Below are positions 32,661 through 45,355 of a stretch of 64,000 nt of DNA, piece after piece. Every line of letters starts with the position of its first letter. The first letter of the stretch is position 1. The stretch is from Ctenosaura bakeri (lineage: Eukaryota; Chordata; Lepidosauria; Squamata; Iguanidae), in assembly GCA_948474755.1 (NCBI GenBank), contig CAOLHI010002146.1, positions 186,001 through 250,000 on the forward strand, in the 5' to 3' direction. The notes below the pieces were generated by a model. It ran no database searches. It worked only from the letters and a program-made list of their open reading frames with translations, and had not been told where the DNA came from. The translations under genes and the position numbers were made by a program.

Positions 32661-35187
32661 CCGTGGGGGACTCTTGAGAGGCACTATTTCCCGAGTTGCT
32701 GCCCTTCTTTTTAGTTGCCACATGCCCTTAAAAGCGTCAGAACAGGTAGAAGTTCAACAGGGCTATCCTTTCCTATAGGGACGGGGCCTTGGCCAGTATA
32801 ATGGTGAAGGTGGTATAAGGCTGTGGAGACAGAGCTGACGGCCACAGGTTGCTCAGGAGATGTGTTTCGACTACCAGCCATTGGAGAGGCTGGTGAGGCC
32901 TGATGGGAGTTGCAGTCCATCAGCATCCTCATTAGAAGCGGGGGGGGCTTTCTCTGACAGGAGCACCCTCAAGGGCTTGCCTATGGCTTTCCTCCGGCCC
33001 CCACATCCGCCGTGGCTTTAACCTCTGCACAGTGAGTAGACATTCAACAGGTGTAGCTACTGAACAGGGAGAAGGAAGGCTATGTTTCATGATATGTACT
33101 GCATATCCCATTCCAATATGCTTAGTACTGGGCAGTAAAGGGGTCCTGAGAGGCCCTTCCTTGGATCATTTGGCCCTTGTTGAGTTTGGATGGGTAGCAA
33201 CTAGGGAGAAATTTTTTTTTGGGGGGGTGGCCCCTATCTATGGCAAACTCTGAACAAGCAAGTTTGTTAGGCAGCAGTTTTGTTTCTCTCCCTCATTTTT
33301 TTTTCTTCAAATAGCTCATTGAAAGATGATGTTCTCCTTTTAAGTAAAACGACATGACGGCGATACTGAAGCATTAAACCAATGATGAAATAGCAGTGAT
33401 GATCTGAATCTCGGTCACGACAACTCACCTGTCTTTGTGGGACCCAAGATTCTCATCCGTGTCCCAGACCCTTTAAAGGCCTTTCATGCTGAGTGGTTCT
33501 TTCTGTCCTATTTATTGTCCTCAAGTTACAAAAGCAGGCTTCAAATTCCATTGTGGCTGAACTGCCGTGGTGGTGGTGGTTGTTGTAATTTTTCTGTTGT
33601 TATGAAATAGTCAATTAAAGAAGCAGCCCTGGGATATTTTTGCGGTCAAGCTGTATCCCTAACAGTAGCTGGACAGGCAGGAGCAACCTCCCCTTGTGGA
33701 TATGTGGCTTTTGCCCAAATATAATGAGACAGGAAGAGAAGACAATTCTGTTCTTTCTCTGCATGTGCAGTCCAGGCTGATATACAACAGGTGAAATTTT
33801 GTTTGTGGCACTCCACTGTGGACAGGGAGTGGATGCTGAATTTCTGCCTGTCGTTTAAGGGTTTAAAAAAAGCACAGCTACACTACCAACAAAATAAATT
33901 CTTTAAACCTATCAGGACTGGGAGTGGCAATGAATGGGTCAATGGCTAATGGTTAATTGCCTTCATTTTTAGAGAATGCACATCTTTCCTTGTGTTGTTC
34001 TATGAGAAAGGAAGGAAGGAAAATGGCTCTTCTGGGATAGTACCTGCTGCCTACGGTTTTTGTAAGTATTTGGTTTTCAAAGCAATTCACAGGATTTAAG
34101 CAAATCTACTACTCAGTAAGGAGCATTGTTAAATTCATTTTGAAATTATTATTTATATGCCATCTTCCCTCTAAGGAGCTTCTATAGTTTTCTCCTTATT
34201 TTGTTCCTACAGCTGTATGAGGTACATTAATTTGACAGACAGTGAGATGGGCCTAAGACTGCTTTAGTGCAATACTCCACGTTCATTTGCTTGTGAAACC
34301 CACTGTCACCCTATACTTTACATAAGGAGCAGAGCTTTCTTTTAATAAATCCTGCTTATTTTTCTCTAACTTTTGTTCTAATATTTTCAGAGGGTTTCTG
34401 TATCTGCTGCATTCTTGCTGCCCATTGACCTTGGATTTACTTGTTCATTTTAAAATGGCCTCTTGAGCTTAAAGCAACCAGGGGGTGGGTGCAAAAATAT
34501 GGTGAACTTGCTCTCTGCCCAGGGGTGTTGGTTAAATACCCCATTTTTTGCCAAACTGGTTTTGAGGGTACTGGCCACAAGGTTCTTGGGGGCCTCAGAC
34601 TGGCAGGACGGGGGATATGTGTGGTGTGCCAGCTGCATTTTGCCTGCCTTTGAATTTCAGTAGTAGCATCAATGGGTCCTCTTTAAGTGCTTAGGACTGA
34701 AGTTATGATATGTCTTGTATGTATATTTTAAAATCTAGTTTTATTTATTGGTTTTGCTTAATGGAATTAAAGTATTAGTTTGGCCCGTGGCAGGCTGTAC
34801 TGAAAGCTGATGAAACACAGATAGGTATGCAGATACATTTTAGTTGTAGTTAAGTGAGTGATGCTGTGGAGCAAGGGCTCACAGGCCTGGCACATGGAGA
34901 CAATGAAATCTTCTGCCTTCTCTTCTCACAGACCACTTGGAGTTTAGCTGAGATTTTGATGGGAGTTGTGGGAGCATGGGTGGGGTAAATTTTTTCAGAA
35001 CAACTGCATATTTGTAATATGGAGTGTTTTAGTGCAGCTTGGTCTTGAATTGACAATTAAAACCCTTTAAGTGGACAGAAGATCTACTCCTGGTGTGGAC
35101 TAGAATTGGTATACTGAGTTGGCTTAACATGGCTGCTTATATTTTAGGGTTATGCTTGTCAGCCTGGCTGCCATGACGAACACCTTA
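32661..35187. other. 2.5 kb, AT-richer, with minor repeat pieces
   Basis: A MITE core lies at 32,865-32,930 ('gatgggagttgcagtcc' type) and an eroded SINE-like stretch at 34,150-34,290 ('tatatgccatcttccctcta', 'gtatgaggtacattaa'). A pyrimidine-AG at 33,313 and another at 34,390 precede short frames without recognisable protein. If the island fires rightwards, this is the first intron. Confidence 0.4.
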
Positions 35188-35275
35188 TGGAATCATAGAG
35201 TTGGAAGAGACCACAGGGGCTATTCAGTCCAACCTCCTGCCATGCAGGAGCACACGTCAAAGCACTCGTGTTTAA
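35188..35275 (-). repeat. CR1 LINE 3' terminus fragment
   Basis: 'ggaatcatagagttggaaga' then 'gaccacaggggctattcagt' and 'ccaacctcctgccatgcagg' is the reverse complement of the CR1 3' end (compare 30,640-30,710). Confidence 0.85.
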
Positions 35276-36347
35276 TCTTCATGTTAAATATATCATATTC
35301 TTGTCTGGATAACTGGTTTTACAATTGAATAGTGTAGTTTTATTATTCCTTCCTTCCCTTTTTTGTTTGTGTGTATATGCACATATATCTAGATTGTATG
35401 CCTTTTGCAGGACCCACTCTTTCTTGTTGTTTTGCTTGTAAAATGCCATGTACATAGATGGTGCTAAATAAATAAATGGTGATGGTAATGTTTTCCACTA
35501 AAGCACTGAGTTAAATGATTGCTTTGAAACACTATGATCTTACTGTTTGGAGAAGATTTGAACTGCCATCTTTGGAGTGCCAGAGGGCAATGTGTTTTGC
35601 TCATATCTGGTAGCTGGTGATGGTTTTAACTTCTGACATCCCATCAGCCTCCCTCAAATGATATTTAAACTCAGCAAGAAAATATCAAAGAGATGACCTA
35701 GAACATGTACACTTCTGAGCAGACTGAACTGAATGATGAGGCAGGGTTTCTCGTCAAACTGTGTGTTTTATTTTGAGACTGATCTAAAGTAAGTAGCTTT
35801 AAGGGCTTTTGCAATTCACCATTGTGGTGATGTGTTTGTGTGAGTGCTTAACAATGAAAATTGAATGTAATCCACCAGCTCCAAGGTGGAGTTGCATAGC
35901 ATAAGCATCATCAAAATAGATGAAGCTTTTAAAGATCCCATTGATTTCAGTGGGAGAATTAAGCATGGGCTTCAGCCACTCCCTGTGAAAAAAATAAGAC
36001 TTTAAATGACTGTGTTTGGCTTTGCTCTTGCAATGGATCCATGTGGCATATTGGCGAAATTACCATTTGGTTGGAGGTTTGCTAGAATAGACTAGAGTAC
36101 AACATGTTTCTTAATATGCAACTAATTTGTTGGTGTGTTGGAACAAATTATGTTTCATTTCCTTCTGAATCCCTTCTACAAGATGATAGTAGGATGACTG
36201 CTCACATCCACTGACCTCCAATTGCTTTGGGTCAACAGGTCGAAAATGAGTGAGAAGGCCAGAGCACTGCATAGTCTGTATTACTAGAAACACCACAATA
36301 GCATTTGGAATGGATGATGCAATTTGAAGGATTTTACCTACACTTTT
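35276..36347. other. mostly single-copy, with a LINE-3'-like tail
   Basis: 35,390-35,480 ('tgtatgccttttgcaggacc', 'atagatggtgctaaataaat') resembles the ending of a common squamate LINE. A fragment of the 90 bp palindromic family is at 35,938-35,970. Nothing else is recognised. Confidence 0.4.
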
Positions 36348-36632
36348 TCCTTTGTTGTTTGTTGTGTGCCGTCAAGCTGGCATCATGAGAGGCCTCTAAA
36401 GGCCCTTTTCTTAACAGTCTGGTTCAAATTGTGTGAACTTAGGCAACCATAGCTTCTTTGACTAAGTCAATTCACCTGTAATGTGGTCTTCCTCTTTTCC
36501 TACTACCTTCATTTTTTCACAGCATTATTTCTTTTTTCTCCAGTGAGTCATTTGTTTCTCACAATGTACCCAAACAAATTGCATTTGTTTAGTCATTTTG
36601 GCTTCTAGTGAGTCTAAGTGTTCCTTGTTGGT
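36348..36632 (-). mobile_element. BovB LINE fragment, reverse
   Basis: It opens with the reversed tail 'tttgttgtgtgccgtcaagc'. Further in, 'cagcattatttcttttttct', 'ccagtgagtcatttgtttct' and 'cattttggcttctagtgagt' match the reversed coding part of squamate BovB, where 'cagcattatggacttttccag' is typical. Old and heavily mutated. Confidence 0.65.
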
Positions 36633-38107
36633 AACTTACTCTGACTGTAGTATTATAATTTTTTGTATCTGATTGTGGAAAATTTTTAATTTCTGGCAGA
36701 GAGGGGACTAGGGTAATGTTGTATTGGCAGCAAGAAAGTATACATCAAATATTGGGATCAACTGTTATGTCCTTAGGGGAAAATACTAGAGCTTCTCTCC
36801 AATTTCTTAGAAGGTTGTCACTCAGTTTACAGAAATTGTACTTATTTTTCACATGAGTTTAAGGCTGCACTTACATGCTCAAGAAGTGGACCCAGTTCCA
36901 GTGCACTTACATCTAAGTAAATATACATAGGATTGCATTATTAGGTGATTTCTTCTTCTGTGCAGATCCATTCTCTTTTCACCATGTGTAGGGGTGGCAT
37001 AGGTGAAAATATGGGGAGGACAAAAAACCAGTCATTATAAAAGAAGTTTGTGTGGTAAAAAGGTAATGGTTTTGCCATAGGTAATGGCTAAAATAACCCC
37101 TAATTCATGTCTTTTAATTAGAAAGTATGTTGTGAAGCTTCTGAAAAAAGCAGCTGAATTTCAAATACAAAAAAAGTAGATGCAAAATAGTTATGTAAAA
37201 TAACTAAATAATAGTGACTGGGAGGTAAATGCATATTATGCAAGGCATTCTACAGTAATGATTTGAACTATTACTAAAGTCTAATGATTTAGACCTGTGA
37301 AGAAACTGTCCGCTTGAAGTTTCTTCCAGTGTGCCACTTTCAAAAGCCAAGATTACTAAATTTGCTTTTCTCTGCTAAAACATTGAATGCCTGTATGCAG
37401 TCAGTGCATGTGTGAAAGTTGAGGATGAATTTTCACACAAGCTATGCATGCATCAAAGTCAGTTCTGCAGCATACAAAATGTGTATGCATGGAAAGTCTT
37501 TCTTGTACACGTACAGTGTTTTAGTACCTTTGTGGCATGCTCATGCTCATGTTTTGCAGGATTCTTTCATATCCTTTCCTCTGGAAACCTAAGCTGTATT
37601 TCTGAATGCTCAACTGCAATGCTTTGAATTTGAGGGCTGAAGGAAAACTGAATACAGGGACAGCAGAATTTTTATTTGAGGGGCAGTGGTCTCATATCCT
37701 CACACCCCTGGTCACTATAGACCTAGCATGTATAAAATGCATTTAAAATAACAATTTAAAAAATAATGATTTGTTGCCTGTCTAATTTGGGAGCAATTTT
37801 TCACTTGGTCAAAATGTTCTGGTGTGTGTTTGTGGCAGTGGTGGTAAAGAATTAATTCACTAAGGCTTAGAGACATAAAGCCTGAGAGAACACAAAATCG
37901 ACCAAACAAAGATCAGAAGAAAATCCTCCCCCTGTCCAAAGATTGGAGGAAGGTAGTTGGGGGAGGAAGGTAGTTGGGGGGAAATCCTCTTTAAAAAAAA
38001 CAACCCTTGGAATAATAAAGATGCTTTTAAGACAAAATTTTGCTTACTTGAAAGGAAAGTTTAGCTGTCATGTGAAGAATTTTAGATAAAGCAATCCACA
38101 GCAGCTT
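36633..38107. other. single-copy sequence with one short palindromic element
   Basis: 36,884-36,940 ('gcacttacatctaagtaaat', 'acataggattgcatta') is a remnant of the 90 bp palindromic family. No exon-like sequence is recognised. Confidence 0.4.
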
Positions 38108-38235
38108 TTCACAACCTGGTGCCCTCAAGATGTGTTGGACTAAAATTTTCATCACTGCCATCAACCACACTGGCCAGGGGTGGTGGAGGTTATAATCCAA
38201 TGCTTCTGCAGAACACTAGGTTGTAGAAGGTTGGT
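38108..38235. repeat. Palindromic MITE-like element
   Basis: 'ttcacaacctggtgccctca' and 'acactaggttgtagaaggtt' are inverted ends, with 'gttggactaaaattttcatc' and 'aggttataatccaat' inside. This is the widespread 'cctggtgccctccagatg' element of squamates. Confidence 0.65.
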
Positions 38236-38607
38236 GTTCAGCATTAGAGAATGATTGTTCCATATACTGTATAATCTAATGTTTTCAATGATGTTGTAAA
38301 GTTTAAAGTTTATCCAGACACGCTCCTAGTCCTGCTGTCTGTGACTGTACAAGACAGTTTTCTGTCTAATAATGTCCTAAACAGTATGCTTTTCATTTAC
38401 CACAAAATTTGTGGCTTCTGTGTATTTTCAGCTCTTATTTTTCCCTATTTCTCTCCAATATCAATAACTGCAATACATGCAACCAGCAGCTGAACATAAG
38501 ATTTATTGTGCATGCCCCTTTTCTCACTGTAAGGGTGGATATTTTCAACAGGGCTTATCTGTAAATCAGCAAGCATGAGTTTGTGCTATCAGGAATTTAT
38601 ACTCCTG

Positions 38608-38722
38608 AGGCTGCAATCCTGTGTGCAATTTACCTGTGAGTAGGTGATATTAAACGGAGGTGTTCCTACTACTGAATAAATATGCACAGGACTCTTTTAT
38701 CCTACTTCTGAGTAAATGTGGA
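38608..38722. repeat. ~90 bp palindromic short element
   Basis: 'gaggctgcaatcctgtgtgc' and 'tgtgagtaggtgat' at one end, 'tgaataaatatgcacaggac' at the other. It is the family whose consensus reads roughly 'gcaatcctat', 'gagtaagtcccattgaa' and then the inverse. A second half-copy follows at 38,700. Confidence 0.55.
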
Positions 38723-39157
38723 TAGGATTCTTTCATCTGCCTTAGTAACATTTTTTTCCAGAAAAATGTCTTAAAACATCTGAATGTATTGAAGTGAGAG
38801 TAAAATAAAATATATCTAAAATATTTCAGTATATAAATTAAAAGCTTTATAAACATGTAACATAGTGCCATTTTATATTCTGCTAAAGTTATATACCATG
38901 CATTATAAACAGATGGAGTTAAGTAAGTTTGTGTTTAGAAAGGGAAAGTATTGTGCACATTTCAATTTTTATCCTAACTTTTGGTTTCTTTTATGGAAAA
39001 AAAAATTGGAAGCATTTCTCTCCCCAGCCCCCAGCTTTTATGTTTCTAGCATTTCAAGGTTTTCCCCCCAAATTTTAGGTTCTCTTCTGGGGAAAAGAAA
39101 TCAAAACCATTGTTTTTTCTCTACAGCTTTGAAATCTCAGACAATCTAACATATAAG

Positions 39158-39245
39158 GTTATAGCCCTATACCAGATTACCTTGGACTAAGCCTCACTGA
39201 ACTCAATGAGAGTTACATCTGCGCAGATGTGTATAGTGCTTCCAT
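39158..39245. repeat. ~90 bp palindromic short element
   Basis: 'ggttatagccctataccaga' then 'cctcactgaactcaatgaga' and 'gcgcagatgtgtata' matches the palindromic family at 53.76 and 57.48 kb, diverged. Confidence 0.5.
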
Positions 39246-39289
39246 AAGAGTATAGTGAGAGGCACTTATTTTGATGGCTTTAACAGAGT

Positions 39290-39490
39290 GTTAGGGACAA
39301 ATTTGTGGATTTCAGCGCCATCGCTTCCTACTCATCTCTGTGGCTAGATGCTAACTCTAGAACCAGGATCGGCATGCCTTTCAGTACTGTGTGGAATCAC
39401 AAGAGCAGAGAGGGCTATGTCCCACATGTGTGGTTTCCCACTGTGGTTGCCGAGGATGCTGGACTAGGTGGGCCATTTGGTCTGCTCTGG
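39290..39490 (+). repeat. Squamate interspersed repeat (unnamed family B)
   Basis: 'atttgtggatttcagcgcca', 'ggaatcacaagagcagagag', 'tggtttcccactgtggttgc', then 'gatgctggactaggtgggcc' and 'atttggtctgctctggc'. The last part is a strong signature of a common squamate repeat. Family name not assigned. Confidence 0.55.
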
Positions 39491-40006
39491 CATTTTAACC
39501 AGAGCTTGGAAAGATACTTTTTAAAAGTAATACATTTCTGTTACACTTCATAGTGTTTAAAAAGTAACTCTTGGCATTGGCTTTATTTTCTTTTGTAAAG
39601 GGGAAAAAAAACCCCTTACAATTGATGAGCATGGCATAAAACCTGAAAAAGACCTTAAAAAACAACTTTAACACCAATAGGTAACTTTATTTCCCCTCGT
39701 TGTTTTGCTTTTGCAATATACTGTAACTGAGGTATGGCCTCATTATACAGACAATAATTTGTTACAAATAAGTGTGTTCCTTGTAACTTGTTAACTGCAA
39801 GTTCTGATTCTAACCTTCTTTTGTATAGGCTTTCAGTGTCTGAGGTTTTGTAGGTAAGCTCTAATCCAGAAACTTTATTGGTTGATTAGAGGCTTTTGGC
39901 ATCAGTCACCGCTCCCATAGTTGTATGTTTGCGGTTGTGTAAAATGTTTGGGGAAAAATAGTTGAAAAGGTATAATAATGAAAAACTTTCTAACTTGTTC
40001 TTGCAG
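39491..40006. other. AT-rich sequence upstream of a candidate exon
   Basis: A short CAGAG-type MITE end lies at 39,500 ('cagagcttggaaagatactt'). The rest has no recognised feature up to a branch-point-like CTAAC (39,990-39,994) and a pyrimidine tract. Confidence 0.4.
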
Positions 40007-40048
40007 TTGAAATGGCTGCTGATTATATAGAGAGACTGGTTATGTTTA
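40007..40048 (+). CDS. Candidate 42 bp exon with start codon (unidentified gene)
   Basis: It follows 'ttgttcttgcag' with a CTAAC branch-like motif 13-16 bp upstream, and is followed by a consensus donor, A|GTAAGT. It contains ATG at 40,012-40,014 in a good Kozak context (G at -3, G at +4). From the ATG it reads MAADYIERLVMF and leaves one base (phase 1). If the CpG island 7.4 kb upstream makes a non-coding first exon, this could be the first coding exon. I do not recognise the peptide, the next exon was not found, and exons this small arise by chance, so support is modest. Confidence 0.22.
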
Positions 40049-41078
40049 GTAAGTGGAAAGTTAATTCATGCAACATATGCATAATATTTAAGGACATTTT
40101 CTGTCCATAGATAATTTTTTTCCAGTCTGTGAAACATTTTTGTTTTTTTAATGACTTTTAATCATTGTCCCTTATATGCTGTTAAAGATTACTAACCAGC
40201 CACTTTCCTGTTCTTTCTGGATAAATCACGAAATGCTGACATTGTTGTGTTTTCTCATGTCTTCTATATATTTTTATTCCTTGGAGTACATCTTTTTCCA
40301 TCAGCTTTTCCACAAAAAACATGTAGATCCGTTCCTTTGGCAGCGTAAAAACTGTGAAGCAGTCAGCTGTAACGAGTTGGCTTTTGTCAAGAAAATGAAA
40401 CTGATTCTCAAGAACCTCTCTTCCAAGATGGATGGGTTCTGTCCACATTTAAAGGAGACTCTAGTCTCAGATGCTAAAAAAAAAAAAAGACAATGGTTAA
40501 ACTTTTCCCCTTTATCACTTTTGAAAAATGATTACAGCATTAAGTGGAAATTTGCATAAATGTCAAATGTAACCTAAATTTAATATATCTGGGTGGGGTC
40601 CGAAAGGGAGGGGATGTTAACTTTGATCCAAGAGACCCAGATGGATGGATTTATAGTTTCTTTAATATTAAAAATTTTGATCTACAAAAATGTAGTTGGC
40701 ACAGCAAGCCATGGGTTTCAAATTAACACAGGCTCAAAATCCATTGTTAAATCTTGAGCTGTTTTCAAAATTATGAGTCTCTGGGGAGCAGTTGAAATGA
40801 TCTCCCCCAAAATAAGAATAAAATGAATTTTGGGGGGGAAACACACAACCCTGTCTGGCTCTTGCTGAGACTTTGGGACAAGCTTCACTTGAGTGTACTT
40901 CAAGCTTCGGAAGGGAGTGTTGGGAAATCAGAAATTCCAGAGGCAGTTTTTAGGAAGAGGACCATAAGACACTACTTTTTACGGAGTAGACCATTGGTCT
41001 GTACAACTCCGTGTAGCCTACTCCAAGGGTGGAAATCCTGAAATCCTTCTGAACAAGGTGCAGCTCTCCCAGCACTCA
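40049..41078. other. AT-rich sequence, no feature seen
   Basis: A 127-codon plus-strand frame at 40,176-40,559 is AT-driven and unrecognised, and a minus-strand frame overlaps it. No repeat family is evident. Confidence 0.4.
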
Positions 41079-41160
41079 TTCTCTCTCTCTCTCTCTCTCT
41101 CAATCAATCAATCAATCAATCAATCTATCTATCTTTCTTTCTTCTCTCTCTCTTCTTTTT
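41079..41160. repeat. Compound microsatellite (TC)n(AATC)n(ATCT)n(TC)n
   Basis: 'ctctctct' changes at 41,101 to about six 'aatc' units, then 'atct', then TC-rich sequence to about 41,160. A simple repeat with several motif changes. Confidence 0.9.
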
Positions 41161-41950
41161 CTCATTGAGTTACCTGAGTGAAAAGATATTTTCTCATGCA
41201 TTTCAGTTTAAGGCCTAGAGCTTCCAAGTCAGAACAACCCCTCCCATCGCTTCTGAGGTATAGGTGTTGTTGCATATGTTAAAAAGTAGCATGAAACTAC
41301 CCTTGAATACAAAGGTGACCAAGCTGCTGCTCTCTGGATAGTTTGACAGCTTCTGTCTGTCCCAACTAGTACATCCGATGCTTAGAATTCTGGGTGTTAC
41401 TGTCAAAATCCTTTGAAGGACCCCTGGTTCCCTACCCTTTTAAGGAAAAAAAAATAGGGGAAACTTTCCAAGTTTAAGTAGCTGGAGCTCTTTCTTCAGT
41501 GAAACTGAATGTTCTGCAAGGCTGATGGTAGAAAGAGTGACTGAGGCATTAAGGCCAAACTATGATTCTGCATTGATTACAAAGAAAATCCAGGTTGTAA
41601 AAATAAATGAGTTTGGTCCACTATGTTTCTTATTCCCTTTTTTTTCCCCTTCCCAGGAGAAAATGTAGAACATAACCTGGGTTGTAAATCTGCTTTATAA
41701 TTCACATGAGAAAGGGTGGAGAAACTCTTTTTATGTAATCTTCCCAGAAACTGAATGGCACACAAGCTAGGATACTCATCCAAAAATTCACAGGCAGATT
41801 AGGCTTTTCATTATTTTCTATAGTTCAACAATATTTCACTTCACTTAGCCATTGACTGACACAAATGTTGGTTGTTCCATGTCTCTGGATATAAAGATAA
41901 GAAGGGAGTAGTGGTTGCAGAGTGAAGATGGGGTGAGAAACATTTAGCCT
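41161..41950. other. single-copy sequence, no feature seen
   Basis: A pyrimidine run ending CCCAG at 41,657 precedes a short open frame with no credible donor. Nothing else is noted. Confidence 0.4.
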
Positions 41951-41954
41951 TGCA

Positions 41955-42045
41955 GCCATTTTGAACTACAGCTCCCATAAACCCTCATCATTAGTCGTGG
42001 TGGTTGAGGCTGATGAGAGTTGTAGACCAAAATAATTGGTGGGTT
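41955..42045. repeat. Palindromic MITE-like element
   Basis: 'ttgaactacagctcccataa' facing 'ctgatgagagttgtagacca' forms a hairpin of the 'gatgggagttgtagtcc' type. Confidence 0.6.
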
Positions 42046-44819
42046 AAAAGTTCTCCACCTGTTTGTTAAATGTATGCTTCTTTGGCTTGGTGAAGATATG
42101 CCAAAACAATGGCACTTCCACCATGCCTAGTCCCAGAAATAGATTAAAGGCTCTCCCTTCATCCCAACTGCCCTGGCCACACTTTCTTTTCCACTGCTGT
42201 GTTTTAAACAACATATACAATACTGTTACAACTGTGTCCTTTAAAGTTCGTAACAGAGGAGAGTTGTCACTGCCATAAAGAGCCTGGGGGACGGTGGAGA
42301 TGACAAAGAATACAGAAGGGCACCAACGACTTTAAAAGAAATTTACATGCTATTTGCAAACTGCTATTACTACTAGATGTATCACTTTAAACTGTAGTTT
42401 TGACTTCCAGATTGTGGTGATCAGAATTACTTTTGGAATCTTGTTGAAGTAGCTAAGCAGTTTTCAGCTGAATGAACAGAATGCTGCTAAGCTCATTAGT
42501 AGTAGACAGAGCTTGGAAAAGTTACTTTTGCAGGCAGGAGTTCTCAGAATTCTCTCCGCCATCATGATCATGGGTTTGCTGACTGCGGGATCTGGGGAGT
42601 TATCCAAATAATTTTCCTGAGCTCTGGTGGTAGGGCAGAACAAAACTGTGAATAACTTGTTACGAAGCAGATCCAAGTGGTTGATTCCAAAGTAAGTTAA
42701 CTGAGCCAAAGTCTCAGTGAGCAGAGCAAAGAAGCCACCTTTTTTGACAACTGTTCCCAGAATCCTACAACCAGCATTGCTACTGGCAGTTGTTGTCATT
42801 GGCAGCTGTGGGACTTCAGTTGCGTTCATCTTAATGGGAGCTGAGTTCAACTGCGTCGGCTTCCAGCCCAGGATTTCCCACATCAATTTCTCTCAGTTGG
42901 TTACTCTCAAGTGTTTGGATGTTAGCTACCGTATTAATTTCTTACTGGCCATCTTATTGGGGATGATGGGAGTTATAGTCCAAAACTTTTAGAGGCTGTT
43001 TAGAGGCCAGTGGCAGCCAGAGGAGAATGAGTGGGCAGGAAAAGGATGCTTTAGCCCTTTCCCCGGTCTAGCAGGTCTCTCTTACTGATCGCCTCAGCCC
43101 ATTTTTAAACCATTCTTTCCCCAGTTGGCTTGGAGACCAGACGTAAGCCTGGCTGAATGTGTTTGGAAGCTGCAGACTGTGTACAGAATGCAGAAGAGCG
43201 TTGGGAGGTGGTTGGGGGTGCGGTCTGAGTGTCACCTGCCTGCCATTTCTTCTGAACAAATGCCCCACCCTATAGGTGCCCTGTCTCAGCAAACACAGTT
43301 TTTGGGAACACACATTGTTCCACCCTCTGAGCTTAAAGCCAGAGGCTTATTATTCAGTGTGTATTTCTCACGATTTGCCTTTAAGATACTTGAAGCAATT
43401 TATTTTTATGAGTCAGAGATGTGATGAAGGTGGATCCAGTCTTTGGCTTGTGCTTCCATTTGCAACCTTGAGCCCATAGAACTAAATCTTCAGCTTTTTC
43501 AGTGGCACCTGAGCTGCAATGGGCATTGCATGTATTTTTGCAACTTTCAGCTTGTCTTAATTGTGTGCTTTCCTATCTGGGGAATTGAGTGAAGCTAGAA
43601 AACTTGAATGCCCACATGGAAATTTTCAACAAAATGCAGTCTTTAGAGAAGAAGTGTGTCTGAAATCTTAACTTAGCGATAAGACATATGCCAGTTTCTG
43701 ATGCTATTGCATAGTGGGTGGAGGAATTAATTGTTCTTTAATTGCAGTGGTATGATAGGGCTTGGCTGTTTATGCACACTCTTACATGCTATGCTACAGG
43801 TAATCACCAAAGTTGCAGTTGTACTTCTTAGTTTGTACCCAGTAAAATATGACCGTGTTGTGAAGTCTGCACAGTCAGCTAGTTTAACATGGTGTCTTAG
43901 AGTTTCTCAGATACACATGGTCTTTTCAGTAAGGTTAGCTATTCTTTCATGTACTTAATTTTAACAGGAAGTAGTTATGGGGGGTTATCTGAGAGAGGTT
44001 TGGTTCAGCCTTCCCATTCTCTGTTCAACCCTTCACCCCAATTTCCTTTTCATTTATGACATGATTTCTCAGACTGTTATAGTTGTGAGTTCTGAAATTG
44101 CAAGTGTTGTGTCAGCTACTGTGGAAAAAGTGGACTGCTCAGACCAATTGTGTATTTGCGGTAGTGATGTTGCTTTTAGTTGAAACTGGAGAAGCCCCTT
44201 CTTTTAATGATGGAAGGCGTTGGTGGTTTCCTCTTCCATTTAAGCAAGGAAAACATTTTGTAGCATGTTTCTTCATCTCTTAATTGCTTTCTTGGTAGCT
44301 CATCATCTTCCACAAACAAAACTGTTGGAAAGCTTCTCTTGCATTTGCATTGGTTGGGTTCACTTTCATATGAATGGTTCTGCTTCTGGCTTGGAAATGC
44401 ATCTTCTGCTTTGTTAGCTGCATTGACCTATTCCTCAGTAGCAAATTTTTGAAAAACAATGGAGATTTAATGAGATTACACGTTGGAATGGGTAGACGTG
44501 TACAAACCCACGTTTGCTTGGTTGAACTTTGAAAATCCAAGATTTATTAATGGGTGGATGTGGGTGAAAACGGATTGTGTATGTATTTTTCTTTTTTTCC
44601 AGTGTGTTACATCAGCTCTTTAAATTTACTGTAATTAGCAATTATTAAAATTAGTTGATAAGTTAATTAGGATTCTCCCTGTAGCAATGAACGGCTAGGC
44701 ACATAGTCTTGGCACTCGTGCTCAGGTTCAGTTGGAAGGCAGCATCTGAACCAAACGTTTGTGGGCTCTTCTAGCTGTGAGCCAGAAAAGCACTAGATGA
44801 TACATGGCAGAGGCAGGAG
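42046..44819. other. mixed single-copy sequence with MITE remnants
   Basis: A CAGAG-type MITE end lies at 42,505-42,530 ('agcttggaaaagttactttt'), with related pieces at 42,745-42,800 and 42,962-42,990 ('gatgggagttatagtccaaa'). An exon-like interval at 43,748-43,799 has an acceptor and donor but does not join in frame with the 40,007 exon. Confidence 0.4.
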
Positions 44820-44829
44820 CTTGAGAGTA

Positions 44830-44948
44830 TTGTATTTTCAACTAAAATTCCCAGAATACCCCAGCAAGAGTGGCTAATGATCCTACTCACTGGGGAATTC
44901 TGGTAATTTGGTAGTCCAAAAACAAGTTTTCTAGGCTCTGGGCAGAAG
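44830..44948. repeat. Palindromic MITE (CAGAG family)
   Basis: 'actaaaattcccagaatacc' and 'ggggaattctggtaatttgg' are inverted. The right end 'acaagttttctaggctctgg' is the CAGAG-type terminus in reverse. Confidence 0.65.
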
Positions 44949-45280
44949 TGGGATTAATTTTTGTTTTACTAGGATCCTGCAGTCTACCAGTCAGAGCCAG
45001 ATACAAAATGGTGGCTCAAGAGCCAGCATCCATTATTTTATTACTTACCTGCCCAGATCAAGATTTCTAACACAGTGTTTTAAATACGACCAGGTGAGCA
45101 GAAAAAAGACCAAAGCAGCCAAGTGTTATTCGTGTTTTATAGATCACAAATACTGCAGTCAAGAGAGAAGCAATAAGCATGAGGTTTGCTTTTGCCTTGC
45201 TCTTGTTGTAACTGGAAACCTTTAGAGACTGTCTGCAAAGTGCCAAGAAATCTAGTTAATAGATCCTAATAGCTTTTCTG

Positions 45281-45355
45281 CCCAGAACTTAGAAAAGTTA
45301 CTTTTTGGGGACTGGTCATGTTGGCTGAGCTTTTTGGGAGTTGTGGTCCCAAAAG
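45281..45355. repeat. CAGAG-family MITE, half copy
   Basis: 'cccagaacttagaaaagtta' and 'ctttttggggactgg', then 'tttttgggagttgtggtccc'. This is the left half of the element with a shortened right half. The 325 bp before it (44,950-45,280) holds nothing recognised. Confidence 0.6.

Noticed and set aside
43748..43799. Exon-like interval with acceptor 'ttctttaattgcag' and donor CAG|GTAATC
   Set aside because: Joined to the candidate exon at 40,007-40,048 it gives a stop within three codons. On its own the 52 bp match nothing.
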